This document shows, piece after piece, positions 1 to 8,092 of a stretch of DNA of 64,000 nucleotides; the first letter of the stretch is position 1, and every line of letters begins with the position of its first letter. The translations under genes were made by a program, and so were the position numbers. The notes under the pieces are model-generated. The model saw only the letters and a list, made by a program, of their open reading frames with translations. It was not told where the DNA came from and ran no database searches. This DNA comes from Paractinoplanes durhamensis (GTDB taxonomy: Bacteria; Actinomycetota; Actinomycetes; Mycobacteriales; Micromonosporaceae), in contig NZ_BOML01000012.1 of assembly GCF_016862175.1 (NCBI RefSeq), positions 62,001 to 126,000 on the forward strand. The letters are read 5' to 3'.

Positions 1-66
1 GTCGGGATCGGCGATGAAACCGTCGATCGTCGTCGCGGTGTAGTACTGCGTCTTCGGCACCACCAC
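1..66 (-). CDS. DHFR/RibD-C family reductase, 5' end only
   Basis: Only about the first 22 codons are inside the window. Read on the minus strand they contain TQYYTATTIDGFIADP, the typical N-terminus of actinobacterial dihydrofolate-reductase-family proteins (RibD C-terminal fold, NADPH-dependent). Three consecutive GTG codons (66, 63, 60) could each start the protein; no strong Shine-Dalgarno settles which. The substrate cannot be inferred from so short a fragment, and the gene continues beyond the left edge. Confidence 0.6.
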   Translation of the reverse strand, partial: MVVPKTQYYTATTIDGFIADPD

Positions 67-207
67 ACCCTGCCATCGGGGTACGACAAAAACCGGTCGG
101 ACAACCGGTCGGCCGGAAACCCCCGATGGTCCGTAACTCTTTTCAACGGTTCGTGTCACCGGAACGCATGTTCACCCCGTCCATGCGGGTAGAGGGGGTC
201 GCTGGCG
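67..207. promoter_or_regulatory. Divergent promoter region with 12-bp-spaced direct repeat
   Basis: This gap separates the DHFR-family gene from the rightward membrane protein/sigma operon. It contains AACCGGTCGG twice, at 91-100 and 103-112, exactly 12 bp apart; each copy holds the palindrome ACCGGT. Such spacing would place two protein-binding sites on nearly the same face of the helix. The location fits an operator for the leftward gene. The binding protein is unknown. Confidence 0.4.
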
Positions 208-1011
208 TTGACGGAAGATCTGCGGGCGCGGGAACTGCAGGCGCGGCTGCGGGCCGACCTGCAGGCCGGCTTGCACGCCGAGTGCCCGCCGCCGCTCGGT
301 GACGTGGTCGGCGCCGCGATCCGCGACGGCCGCCGCCTGCGGCGCAAGCGCCGGATCGGCTCGGCCGTGACGGTGATCGCCCTGCTGGCGGCCGGTGGCG
401 TCATCGTGGGTGATCGGGTCCGGCCGGAGCGCGTCGAGCGGCCCGCCGCGCTGTCTCCCCAAACCGTGCCACCCGGCGCCACCGCCCCGATGGCCGCAGT
501 CCAGGCGCGTACGTTGACGATCCACAGTGGCACGGTGCGTGCCGAGGGAACGCGGACGAAAGCGACATCAGCGGCCATGCTTCACCTTCTGACCATGCTT
601 TTGCCACCCGGACGGACGAGTCACTACGGCGTCTCGGCGGACGATGATCTGCTGGTGCAGTTGTCCCTCGATGACGGCCGGGGCCCGGCCATGGTGCGGG
701 TCGCGGTCGACAAGATCGTTCCGCTCGGCGACGAGCCGCCGCACGCCGGCATCGCCCAGGTGACGATCAGCAGTAATCCCGGCAATTGCCGCACCACCCT
801 CGCCGTCGACGCCACCTGGCCCGACGGCACCCTGGTCGAGGTCGAGGTGCCCACCTGCCCGGCCACCGCCGGCGGCCCGAGCCGGCCCGCGCTGACCACC
901 GACGAGGCGATCCGGATCGCCGCCGACCCGCGCTGGGGCGTCGCGATGGACCCGGGCCTGGTCGCCGACGGGGCCAAGCTCTTCCCGGCCGTGCCGGTGC
1001 TCAACCGATGA
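208..1011 (+). CDS. Membrane-anchored protein paired with a SigE-family sigma factor
   Basis: A 267-residue protein starting at TTG, with a GAGGGGG run 11 bases upstream. Residues 1-48 are charged and Arg-rich (cytoplasmic), residues 49-68 form one transmembrane helix, and the rest is an unrecognised, probably extracytoplasmic domain. The stop overlaps the start of the sigma-factor gene (ATGA), so the two are translationally coupled. Position and topology suggest an anti-sigma or signal-sensing partner. It lacks the HxxxCxxC motif of zinc anti-sigma factors, so that role is inferred from context only. Confidence 0.6.
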   Translation: MTEDLRARELQARLRADLQAGLHAECPPPLGDVVGAAIRDGRRLRRKRRIGSAVTVIALLAAGGVIVGDRVRPERVERPAALSPQTVPPGATAPMAAVQARTLTIHSGTVRAEGTRTKATSAAMLHLLTMLLPPGRTSHYGVSADDDLLVQLSLDDGRGPAMVRVAVDKIVPLGDEPPHAGIAQVTISSNPGNCRTTLAVDATWPDGTLVEVEVPTCPATAGGPSRPALTTDEAIRIAADPRWGVAMDPGLVADGAKLFPAVPVLNR

Positions 1012-1502
1012 CCGAGGACGACGAGTTCGCCGAGTTCGCGAACGCCCACGCCGAACGCCTGCGCAACACCGCGTTCATGCTCTGCCACGACTGGCACCTG
1101 GCCCAGGACCTGACCCAGACCGCGCTGACCAAACTGTTCCTGAGCTGGCGCCGGGCCGTGCAGGCCGACAACCTGACGGCGTACGCCCAGAAGATCCTGC
1201 TGCGCACCTACCTCGACCACCGCCGGCGCCGGTCGTCGACGGAGTCGACCCCGGGCGTGCTGCACGAGCCCGCCTACCGGGAGAACCCGGAGTTGCGGCT
1301 GACCATGCTCGACGCGCTGGCGAGGCTGCCCGAGCGCGACCGGGCCATCGTCATCCTGCGCTACTTCGAGGACTACACCGTCGAGCAGGTGGCCGACGTG
1401 CTGGAGGTCCCGGTCAGCATCGTGAAGAGCCAGACCAGGCGCTCCCTGACCAAGCTGCGCGAGCTGCTCGCCGCCGACCAGCTGGCCCTCTTCGCGGGTT
1501 GA
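1008..1502 (+). CDS. SigE-family (ECF-like) RNA polymerase sigma factor
   Basis: A 164-residue two-domain sigma factor. Region 2 (about residues 8-70) carries the HAERLRNTAFMLCHDWHLAQ helix that binds core polymerase and the -10 element. Region 4 (about 103-155) has LPERDRAIVILRYFED followed by a helix-turn-helix ending in VKSQTRRSL. Size and motifs match the SigE family common in Actinobacteria. It overlaps the preceding membrane-protein gene by four bases, suggesting co-expression with its putative regulator. The promoters it recognises are unknown. Confidence 0.88.
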   Translation: MTEDDEFAEFANAHAERLRNTAFMLCHDWHLAQDLTQTALTKLFLSWRRAVQADNLTAYAQKILLRTYLDHRRRRSSTESTPGVLHEPAYRENPELRLTMLDALARLPERDRAIVILRYFEDYTVEQVADVLEVPVSIVKSQTRRSLTKLRELLAADQLALFAG

Positions 1503-1514
1503 GTAACGACCATT

Positions 1515-1527
1515 TAGCCTTGTGGGC
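1515..1527 (+). promoter_or_regulatory. Leaderless-type promoter of def
   Basis: TAGCCT at 1515-1520 is followed by seven bases and then the ATG at 1528. This -10 to start spacing places the transcription start on or next to the A of the ATG. No Shine-Dalgarno is present. Confidence 0.55.
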
Positions 1528-2031
1528 ATGACAGTGAGGCCGATCCGGATCTACGGCGACCCCGTCCTGCGCACCGAGGCCGACCCGGTGACGGCGTTCG
1601 ACGCGGAGCTGCGCCGGCTCGTCGCCGACCTGGAGGACACCGTCCGCGAGCCCGGCCGGGCCGGCGTGGCCGCCCCGCAGATCGGCGTCAGCCTGCGGGT
1701 CTTCTCCTACAACGTGGCCGGACAGGTCGGCCACATGGTCAATCCGGTGCTGTCCGGCTTCGAGGGCGAGCAGGACGACGACGAGGAGGCCTGCCTGTCC
1801 CTGCCCGGCCTGGGGTTCCCCACGAAGCGGGCGATGTCGGTGACGGCCCGCGGCTTCGACCAGCACGGCGAGCCGCTGATCATCGAGGGCACCGGCTTCC
1901 TGGCCCGCGCCCTGCAGCACGAGACCGACCACCTGGCCGGCACGCTCTACATCGACACGCTCACCGGCGACGTGCGCCGGCAGGCATTGCGTGAGCTGCG
2001 CCGGGTGAGTCCGTCCCCGCAGCGCCGATGA
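1528..2031 (+). CDS. def: Peptide deformylase
   Basis: Removes the N-terminal formyl group from nascent proteins. The 167-residue protein has all three signature motifs: GVAAPQIG (46-53), EACLSLPG (87-94, normally EGCLS) and QHETDH (130-135). Cys89, His131 and His135 are the metal ligands and Glu132 the catalytic base. The ATG at 1528 is preferred over an in-frame GTG two codons upstream because a TAnnnT box lies seven bases before it. The 3' end overlaps the convergent regulator gene by 71 bp. Confidence 0.93.
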   Translation: MTVRPIRIYGDPVLRTEADPVTAFDAELRRLVADLEDTVREPGRAGVAAPQIGVSLRVFSYNVAGQVGHMVNPVLSGFEGEQDDDEEACLSLPGLGFPTKRAMSVTARGFDQHGEPLIIEGTGFLARALQHETDHLAGTLYIDTLTGDVRRQALRELRRVSPSPQRR

Positions 2032-2719
2032 CCAGCCCGAGCTGATCCGCGAGCGCGCGTTCCCCGACGGGCGTGACCTTGACCGCACGCCCACTGCCGA
2101 TCCGCACCACCCACCCCGCCGCCAACGCGTGCCGGCAGATCTCACTGCCCGCCACGCCGGCGAGGTGACTGCGGCGCTCGGTCCAATCGAGGCAGTCGCG
2201 CAACACCGCCCGCCGCCCGGGCTTCCCCAGATCAACCCCAAGCTGCCCGAGCCAGGCGACACCGCGAGGCGTCAGAGCAGTTCCATGGGTACGGGTGACA
2301 AAGCCGTTCCCCACCATCGCGTCGGCGATCGCCACCCCGAGATAGCCGGCGAGATGGTCGTAACAGGTGCGGGCGAAGGCCAGATTGCGACGCTTGTGCG
2401 CGGCCGCGAGCGTGGTGACCGGCGTGCCCGTGCCGTTGCGCGCACTCGGATGGGCCGCTGCCACCGTCTCGATCAGCGCGGCCACCTGCGGGTTTGCCAG
2501 TTCGAGATAGCGGTGCCGCCCTTGCCGGCGCTGCGCGAGCATGCCCCCGGCGACGAGCCGGTCGGCGTGCTCGCTCGCGGTCGAGAGCGCGACACCCGCG
2601 TGTTTGGCCAGCTCACCGACGGTCCAGGCCCGCCCGTCAAGAAGCGCAAGACAGAACGACGCCCGCGTGCGATCGGCAAGCAGCCCGGCCCAGGCGGCGA
2701 GCCCCACGGCAGCATCCAT
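1961..2719 (-). CDS. ArsR-type helix-turn-helix transcriptional regulator
   Basis: A 252-residue regulator. An N-terminal winged helix (about residues 14-80) contains GRAWTVGELAKHAGVALSTA and the wing QRRQGRHRYLEL. The long C-terminal part is an effector or dimerisation region seen in this class of large ArsR-like proteins. No clustered Cys or His metal site stands out. The ATG at 2719 is favoured because CATGAT lies six bases upstream; an upstream in-frame start at 2755 is possible. Its tail overlaps def on the opposite strand. Its target is unknown. Confidence 0.75.
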   Translation of the reverse strand: MDAAVGLAAWAGLLADRTRASFCLALLDGRAWTVGELAKHAGVALSTASEHADRLVAGGMLAQRRQGRHRYLELANPQVAALIETVAAAHPSARNGTGTPVTTLAAAHKRRNLAFARTCYDHLAGYLGVAIADAMVGNGFVTRTHGTALTPRGVAWLGQLGVDLGKPGRRAVLRDCLDWTERRSHLAGVAGSEICRHALAAGWVVRIGSGRAVKVTPVGERALADQLGLVIGAAGTDSPGAAHAMPAGARRR

Positions 2720-3017
2720 GCCCCGATCATGTCCCGCCGACGGTTCGGCGCCCACCGAAGGATCGCCTCAGCGTGCGTGGAGCAGCCAATCTTCATCCTA
2801 GGATGCTCTACGCGGGGTGCGCTCGGTCACGCCGTCCCGGTGAAACCAGAACGGAATCGACGGCATCCACCCGGGAACCCGGAGGAGACCGACCCTGCTC
2901 ACCGTGCCTGCGTGCCGGTAGCCGCCGATCTCCACCCCGTCCGCGCCGGCGGCGATCGGGTTCCTTCACCAGGATCGGAGGTCGTCGCCGGCCCGGCAAC
3001 GACGTGGCGGGTGGTAG
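2720..3017. other. Gene-poor interval with a possible reductase fragment
   Basis: Apart from copy A of the palindromic element, no complete gene is visible. On the minus strand at about 2963-2915 the short stretch NPIAAGADGVEI resembles the active-site strand of Old Yellow Enzyme-type reductases, but the similarity is only about 12 residues. The interval may be debris from a lost gene next to the truncated hydrolase. Confidence 0.3.
2785..2880. promoter_or_regulatory. Palindromic operator with conserved downstream block, copy A
   Basis: The perfect palindrome CATCCTAGGATG (2794-2805) holds a TAGGAT -10-like box on each strand. Sixty bases to the right lies GGAATCGACGGCATCCACC and four more conserved bases (2853-2875). 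The same arrangement recurs at 9824-9916, with 21 of 23 bases of the second block identical. The layout resembles operators of GntR-type repressors overlapping divergent promoters. On the right side no intact gene follows. Confidence 0.5.
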
Positions 3018-3494
3018 TCAGCGGGCCAGGAAGGCCAGAGCGGTGGTGGTGAAGGCGGCGTGGTGCTGGAAGATGCCGCCGTGCCCGGCGTCGGGGTAGA
3101 GCACGAGTTCGCTGTTCGGCAGGCGTTCGGCCAGGTCGACGGAGTTGGCGGTGGGCACCATGACGTCGTGTTCGCCGTTGGCGACCAGGGTGGGCCGGCC
3201 GATCGGGGAGAGGTCCGCGGTGGCGGCCCGGCCCCAGCGGTTGACGGCGCGCAACTGGGCCCGGTAGGTGCTCAGCGAGACGGGGATGTCGCGGTCCTGG
3301 GTGCGTTCCTGCAGACGGGCGAGGAACTCGTCGGCGGCGCGCCGCCCGTTCGCGGTCCGGGTGAAGAACAGGTACTTCTTCGGGTCCTGGCGGGCCAGCA
3401 CACCGCGTAGCAGGGCCAGGTTCGACAGGCGGGTCACCCGGGTCCGGCGCGGATCTTCGACCGCATCATCCGCCGATTCAACCGGATGCCCCAC
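3018..3494 (-). pseudogene. Alpha/beta hydrolase, 5'-truncated remnant
   Basis: The 158-codon frame encodes only the C-terminal half of an alpha/beta hydrolase. It keeps the cap region (QDPKKYLFFTRTANG), the acid strand GRPTLVANGEHDVMVP and the catalytic His in YPDAGHGGIFQHH. The oxyanion-hole segment and the nucleophile elbow GxSxG, which lie in the missing N-terminal 120-130 residues, are absent. The first 20 or so codons do not look like hydrolase and mark the truncation point. Without a nucleophile it cannot be an active enzyme of this family. Confidence 0.7.
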
Positions 3495-3527
3495 TGACGC
3501 CCACCGCGGCGGGCCCGTTGGGTGCGG

Positions 3528-4394
3528 TCATCCGTTGGGGGAAGGCCGCGCCGGGACCGCGCTGGGGAACTCCTCGGTGCCGAGCACTCGGATCAAGTTG
3601 AGCTTCTCGCGGGCCTCGTCGTCGGCCGGGGTCAGGACCACCAGTTCCTGGCCCAGGTCGGGGGTCATCAAGGTTTCGCAGTCCAGGACTATGCGGCCGA
3701 CTCTCGGGTGGACGATCGTCTTGCGGTCGGCGCGGCGGACGGCGACCTCGTGTTCGGCCCACAGGGTGCGGAACTCGGTGCTTGCCGCCTGCAGGCGGGT
3801 GAGCAGGCCGGTGACCGTGGGGTCGGTGGGGCGGCGGCCGGCCACCGCGCGCAGGTCGGCCACCAGCTGGCGGGAGTGGCGGGACTGCTCCTCCGCCGGC
3901 TGGCCCTCGCGGACCGATGGCTCGGTGAACCAACGATAGGCGAGGTAGCGGCGGTCGCCGGTGCGGCTGGTGTGTTCGCCGGCCAGGAGCGTGTGGGCTC
4001 GGTTCTGGGCCAGGACCTCGCCCAGGTCGGAGAGGACCAGGGCCGGGGTGTCGCCGAGCAGGTCGAGCATGCGCAGCAGGCCGGAGCGGGCCTGGCGGGC
4101 GGTGCCCTCGGCCGGCGGTGGCTGGTGGCCGGCCAGGTGGAACAGGTGGGTGCGTTCGTCGTCGGAGAGGCGCAGGGCCCGGGACAGGGCGCCCAGCAGC
4201 TGGGTGGACGGCTGGCTGCTGCGGGCCTGTTCCAGGCGGACCACGTAGTCGACGGACATGCCGGCGAGCATGGCTACCTCTTCGCGGCGCAGGCCGTTGG
4301 TGCGGCGGCGGGGGCCGTCGGCGATGCCTACCTCGGCCGGGCGGATCGCTTCGCGCCGGCGGCGCAGGAAGTCGGCTAGCTGCTCACGCTGCAT
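3528..4394 (-). CDS. XRE/MmyB-type helix-turn-helix regulator
   Basis: A 288-residue regulator. An N-terminal XRE helix-turn-helix (about residues 8-72) contains TNGLRREEVAMLAGMSVDY, and the C-terminal half has the MmyB-like ligand-binding region (LLDLLGDTPALVLSDLGEVL, then FRTLWAEHEVAVRRADRKTI). This family commonly sits divergently from a short-chain or aldo/keto reductase it controls, and here an aldo/keto reductase starts 127 bp away on the opposite strand. The start at 4394 is supported by CAGCAT six bases upstream. Confidence 0.88.
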   Translation of the reverse strand: MQREQLADFLRRRREAIRPAEVGIADGPRRRTNGLRREEVAMLAGMSVDYVVRLEQARSSQPSTQLLGALSRALRLSDDERTHLFHLAGHQPPPAEGTARQARSGLLRMLDLLGDTPALVLSDLGEVLAQNRAHTLLAGEHTSRTGDRRYLAYRWFTEPSVREGQPAEEQSRHSRQLVADLRAVAGRRPTDPTVTGLLTRLQAASTEFRTLWAEHEVAVRRADRKTIVHPRVGRIVLDCETLMTPDLGQELVVLTPADDEAREKLNLIRVLGTEEFPSAVPARPSPNG

Positions 4395-4521
4395 GTCTCC
4401 ATGCTGCCTCGCGGGGTTGCCGTGGATCCAGGGAGTGCCCCTCCCACGATCAGCGCTCCGCTCCCGGGCCGGCCGGAACGGGCGCAGGGTGGTGGGGAAG
4501 GCAACGACGAAGGAGCTTGCG

Positions 4522-5508
4522 ATGCGGACACGAACTCTGGGCAGCACCGGTCCGGCCGTCTCGGCGCTGGGCTTGGGGGCGATGAGCATGTCGGGCAGTT
4601 ATGGTCCGGCCGATCGTGGGGAGGCCATCGCGACCGTGCATGCCGCGCTCGACGCGGGGGTCACGCTGATCGACACCGGTGACTTCTACGGCATGGGGCA
4701 CAACGAGATGCTTCTGGCCGAGGCGCTGCGGGGGCGGGATCGGGACGGTTACGTGCTGAGTGTGAAGTTCGGGCAGCAGCGCGGGCCCGGCAACACGTTC
4801 GGTGGGCAGGACAACCGGCCCGCCTCGGTGCGGAACTTCCTGCTCTACTCGATGACCCGGCTGGGTGTTGACTACGTGGACATCTACCGGCCGGCGCGGC
4901 TGGACCCGGCGGTGCCGATCGAGGACACCGTGGGGGCGCTCAAGGAGCTCGTCGAGGGCGGCTATGTGCGGCACATCGGGCTGTCCGAAGTTGATGCGGT
5001 GACGGTGCGGCGGGCGCATGCGGTGCATCCGATCGCCGACCTGCAGATCGAGTACTCGTTGTTGTCACGGGCGGTCGAGGCGGAGGTGCTGCCGACGCTT
5101 CGGGAGCTGGGGGTCGGGCTCACGGCGTACGGAATCCTCAGTCGGGGGTTGATCTCCGGGAATTGGGCTCCGGGGAAGGCCGGTGACCCGCGTAACGGCA
5201 GTCCGCGGTTCGCCGGGGAGAACGGGGAGCACAACCTGGCGCTGGTGGCGGCGTTGCGGCGGGTGGCCGGGGAGAAGGGGTGCACGGTGGCGCAGCTGGC
5301 GATCGCCTGGGTGGCGGCGCAGGGGAACGACGTCGTGCCTCTCGTCGGGGCGCGGACGAGGGAGCGGCTGGCGGAGGCGTTGCCGGCGCTGGAGTTGAAG
5401 CTGACGAGCGAGGATCTGGCCGAGATCGAGCGGGCGGTGCCGAAGGGGTCGGCTCGTGGTGACCGCTATCCGGCGGCGTTCATGTCATCGCTCGGCGTCG
5501 GGAACTAG
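4522..5508 (+). CDS. Aldo/keto reductase
   Basis: A 328-residue NADPH-dependent TIM-barrel oxidoreductase. Visible features are GxGAMSMSG near the N-terminus, the catalytic Asp/Tyr segment DTGDFYGMG, the Lys in LSVKFGQ and the cofactor-binding end ALELKLTSEDLAEIE. Where many members have the catalytic His there is YRPARLDP, a known variant of the family. AAGGAG at 4510-4515 fixes the ATG at 4522. It is divergent from the MmyB-type regulator, its probable controller. The 3' end overlaps the decarboxylase gene by 24 bp. Confidence 0.9.
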   Translation: MRTRTLGSTGPAVSALGLGAMSMSGSYGPADRGEAIATVHAALDAGVTLIDTGDFYGMGHNEMLLAEALRGRDRDGYVLSVKFGQQRGPGNTFGGQDNRPASVRNFLLYSMTRLGVDYVDIYRPARLDPAVPIEDTVGALKELVEGGYVRHIGLSEVDAVTVRRAHAVHPIADLQIEYSLLSRAVEAEVLPTLRELGVGLTAYGILSRGLISGNWAPGKAGDPRNGSPRFAGENGEHNLALVAALRRVAGEKGCTVAQLAIAWVAAQGNDVVPLVGARTRERLAEALPALELKLTSEDLAEIERAVPKGSARGDRYPAAFMSSLGVGN

Positions 5509-6612
5509 AACGAACCGGGGCGGGTCGTGGCGCAGGAACTCGTGGTGGGAGATGTCCCAGCCGTAGGCGCCGGTGCGGGCGAAGACCAGGATGTCGCCGG
5601 CCCGCAGGGTGTCCACGTGCCGGCCTCGGGTGAGCACGTCGCGGGGGGTGCAGAGTTCGCCGACCGCATCGACCGCGGTGTCGCGCACCGAAGGGCGGGG
5701 ATAGGGGTGTGGCCACTCGTCGACCGGCACGACGGTGAACGGGTGGCTGTAACCCCACGCGGCGGGCAGGCGGAAGTGGTGGGTGCCGCCGCGCAGGACG
5801 GCGAAGGTGCGGCCGTGGGTGGTTTTCAGGTCGAGGACCTCGGCGGCGTACCAGCCGGCGTCGGCGGCCAGGTAGCGGCCGGGTTCGAAGATCAGGTCGA
5901 GGCCGGGTGGGACGGTCACCGCGGACAGCGGGGTCAGGTCCATCGAAGCGCCGGACAGGTAGTCGACGCCGAAGCCGCCGCCGGCGTTGACCACCCGCAG
6001 GTCGATGCCGAGTTCGCCGGCGGCCCGCTGGGACCAGGTCAGGGCGTCGGTGACGAAGGCGGCGTGCGCGGCGCCGTCGAGGTTGTTGGAAACGGCATGA
6101 AGATGAAACCCGATGATGTGTACGCCGGGGACGGTCATCGCCTCGCCCAGCTGGGTCTCGTCGATGCCGAACGGGGTGGGGGTGCCGGTCATGGTGTGGC
6201 TGCCGTGCAGGCCGCCGCCGGGGCGGTTGACGCGCAGGCACACCGGTGGGGCGGTGCCGAGGGCGGCGAGGCGGCGCAGCTCGTGCAGGCTCTCCACGTT
6301 GATGAGGGCGCCGGCGGCGGCCGCGGCGGCCAGCTCGGCGTCGGTCTTGCCGGGGCCGCCGAAGACGATCCGTTTCGCGCCGGCGTCCACGGCCAGGGCG
6401 AGCTCACCGCCGGAGGCCACCTCGAGACCGTCGCACGCCGCGGCCATGGTCTGCACGACCGACGGGTGGCCGTTGGCTTTCACGGCGTACATCAGGGAAG
6501 CGCCGGTGGGCAGCGCAGCCCGCACCGACGCCGCTCGCTCGCGCAGCGCGGCGGTGTCGTAGAGGTAGGCGCAGACCGGCTTGGGCAGGCTGCGCAGCAG
6601 GTCAGCGTGCAT
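5485..6612 (-). CDS. Type III PLP-dependent decarboxylase of the siderophore operon
   Basis: A 375-residue fold-III decarboxylase (DAP/ornithine decarboxylase family). The N-terminal barrel has the PLP lysine K45 in MYAVKANG, the glycine-rich phosphate site NAGGGFGVDY and EPGRYL. The C-terminal beta domain contains the substrate Cys region GELCTPRDV. It follows two NIS synthetases with an 11-bp overlap. In staphyloferrin B and achromobactin pathways such enzymes (SbnH, AcsE) decarboxylate an amino acid unit of the growing citrate-amide. The same role is likely here, but the exact substrate is inferred. Confidence 0.85.
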   Translation of the reverse strand: MHADLLRSLPKPVCAYLYDTAALRERAASVRAALPTGASLMYAVKANGHPSVVQTMAAACDGLEVASGGELALAVDAGAKRIVFGGPGKTDAELAAAAAAGALINVESLHELRRLAALGTAPPVCLRVNRPGGGLHGSHTMTGTPTPFGIDETQLGEAMTVPGVHIIGFHLHAVSNNLDGAAHAAFVTDALTWSQRAAGELGIDLRVVNAGGGFGVDYLSGASMDLTPLSAVTVPPGLDLIFEPGRYLAADAGWYAAEVLDLKTTHGRTFAVLRGGTHHFRLPAAWGYSHPFTVVPVDEWPHPYPRPSVRDTAVDAVGELCTPRDVLTRGRHVDTLRAGDILVFARTGAYGWDISHHEFLRHDPPRFVLVPDAER

Positions 6613-8092
6613 GCAGCGGGTTCGGGACGGGGAGGTGGACGTCGCCGTCGCCGGCCAGCCGCATCCGGACGAGGGCCTTGTGCGGCACCATCGGGGCGGT
6701 GAACGCGGCGTGGTCGTCGCCGGTGCAGCAGGAGTCGAGGACCTCCCGGATGATCCGCCAGGCCTGGGTCTCGTCGAGGTCGAGGCGCAGGACGATCTCG
6801 CCGAGGTGGGCCTGGAACAGGGTGTAGCCGATCTTGGCGCGCATGACGTCGACGTCGTCGGTGCCGACGACCGAGCCGGGCCACAGGTTGATGTCGTGGC
6901 CGGCCGCCTGGAGGCGGGGCAGGTGCAGGCGCAGGCCGGCGAAGTCGCGCAGGGCGAGCCGGTGCGGGCGGCCGCCGATGAAGGTGGGCAGGCAGTTCTG
7001 CAGGTGCGCCTCCAGGGCCACGCCCTGGGCGGCGAGGCGCATCAGCGGCGGGAGGAGCAGGTGGGCGTAGTCGCGGAGCCAGCCGGCCGGGTCGCCGCCG
7101 ACGAGGTCGTCGAGCAGGAACGGCAGGGCGCCGCCGGGGATGGCCTGTTCGCCGGGTTGCAGGCGGCCGGCGAGGCCGTCGCGGCGGATCGCGGACAGGT
7201 CGCGGCCGGAGCCGACCGGCACGGCCGCGCCCGCGGTCTCGGCCATCAGCAGCAGCCGGTCGCCGCCGGGGGCGGCGGCGACGAGCCGGTGCAGCAGCTG
7301 GGACACGGCCGGGCCGTTGCGGGTGCTGGCGACGCTGATGCTGCGCCGGGTGGAGGTGACCTGGATGTCGAGGGACACCTTCAGGTATTCGCCGGTGCCG
7401 GGCAGCAGCAGGGTGCGCAGGGCGGCGGTCGGCACCGCCGGCACCTCGTCGTCGAGGACGATCAGGGAGCGGTCGCGCAGCAGGTCGCCGTAGCGGGCGG
7501 GCAGCACCATGTCGCGCTGCCACAGGTGTACGGGCTGGACGGTCCAGCCGGCCGGAGATTTGATCTCCGGCCACACGTCGTCGCCCAGGTGCAACTCGTC
7601 GCGGACGGCCACGAACCCGACCCGGGTCTGCTCGGTCTCCAGGTCGTAGGCGAGGACGTCGCCGGTGTCCCAGCCGAGCCGGGTGCGGCCGCAGGGGTGC
7701 AGGTTGTGGCCCGCGACGGCGAGGCGTTCCCAGCCGATCGCCTGCCAGTCGGGGCCGTCGCCGATCGGGGCCTGGGGCCGGGCCATCGCGATGGCGAGGT
7801 TGACGACGGCGTTGCGCAGTTCGGCGGCGAAGCCGGGGGCGTCGATGCCGTCGAGCAGGTCGACCGGGTCGGCGACGCCGGCGGCCGGGTATTCGACCCG
7901 GCCGAACGCGTGCCGCTCGCCGGGGCCGGCGTCCCGGATGCCTTCGCGGACCAGCGCGCCGCGCAGCCGCCGCCCGACGGTGTCGGCGGCCTCCGGCAGG
8001 GCGGCGAGGAAGCCGTCGACCAGGGCGGGTGCGTGCACGGCCAGGGCGGCTTCGGTGTGCGCGACCCGGGCCGTGGAGATGCTGCGCGTCAT
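6602..8092 (-). CDS. NIS siderophore synthetase (IucA/IucC family), second gene
   Basis: A 496-residue ATP-dependent enzyme that joins citrate-type carboxylates to amines or alcohols. Family motifs seen are HNLHPCGRTRLG (about residue 155), KVSLDIQVTSTRRSIS, ASTRNGP, LEAHLQN and LALRDFAGLR. The ATG at 8092 overlaps the stop of the upstream synthetase (ATGA), and its own end overlaps the decarboxylase start. An open frame extends far upstream of this start, but only as a high-GC shadow of the first synthetase. It is a little shorter than typical members (560-620 residues). Confidence 0.9.
   Translation of the reverse strand: MTRSISTARVAHTEAALAVHAPALVDGFLAALPEAADTVGRRLRGALVREGIRDAGPGERHAFGRVEYPAAGVADPVDLLDGIDAPGFAAELRNAVVNLAIAMARPQAPIGDGPDWQAIGWERLAVAGHNLHPCGRTRLGWDTGDVLAYDLETEQTRVGFVAVRDELHLGDDVWPEIKSPAGWTVQPVHLWQRDMVLPARYGDLLRDRSLIVLDDEVPAVPTAALRTLLLPGTGEYLKVSLDIQVTSTRRSISVASTRNGPAVSQLLHRLVAAAPGGDRLLLMAETAGAAVPVGSGRDLSAIRRDGLAGRLQPGEQAIPGGALPFLLDDLVGGDPAGWLRDYAHLLLPPLMRLAAQGVALEAHLQNCLPTFIGGRPHRLALRDFAGLRLHLPRLQAAGHDINLWPGSVVGTDDVDVMRAKIGYTLFQAHLGEIVLRLDLDETQAWRIIREVLDSCCTGDDHAAFTAPMVPHKALVRMRLAGDGDVHLPVPNPLHAR

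Noticed and set aside
2915-2963. Old Yellow Enzyme gene
   Set aside because: Only about 12 residues match and stops follow; noted as possible debris, not annotated as a gene.
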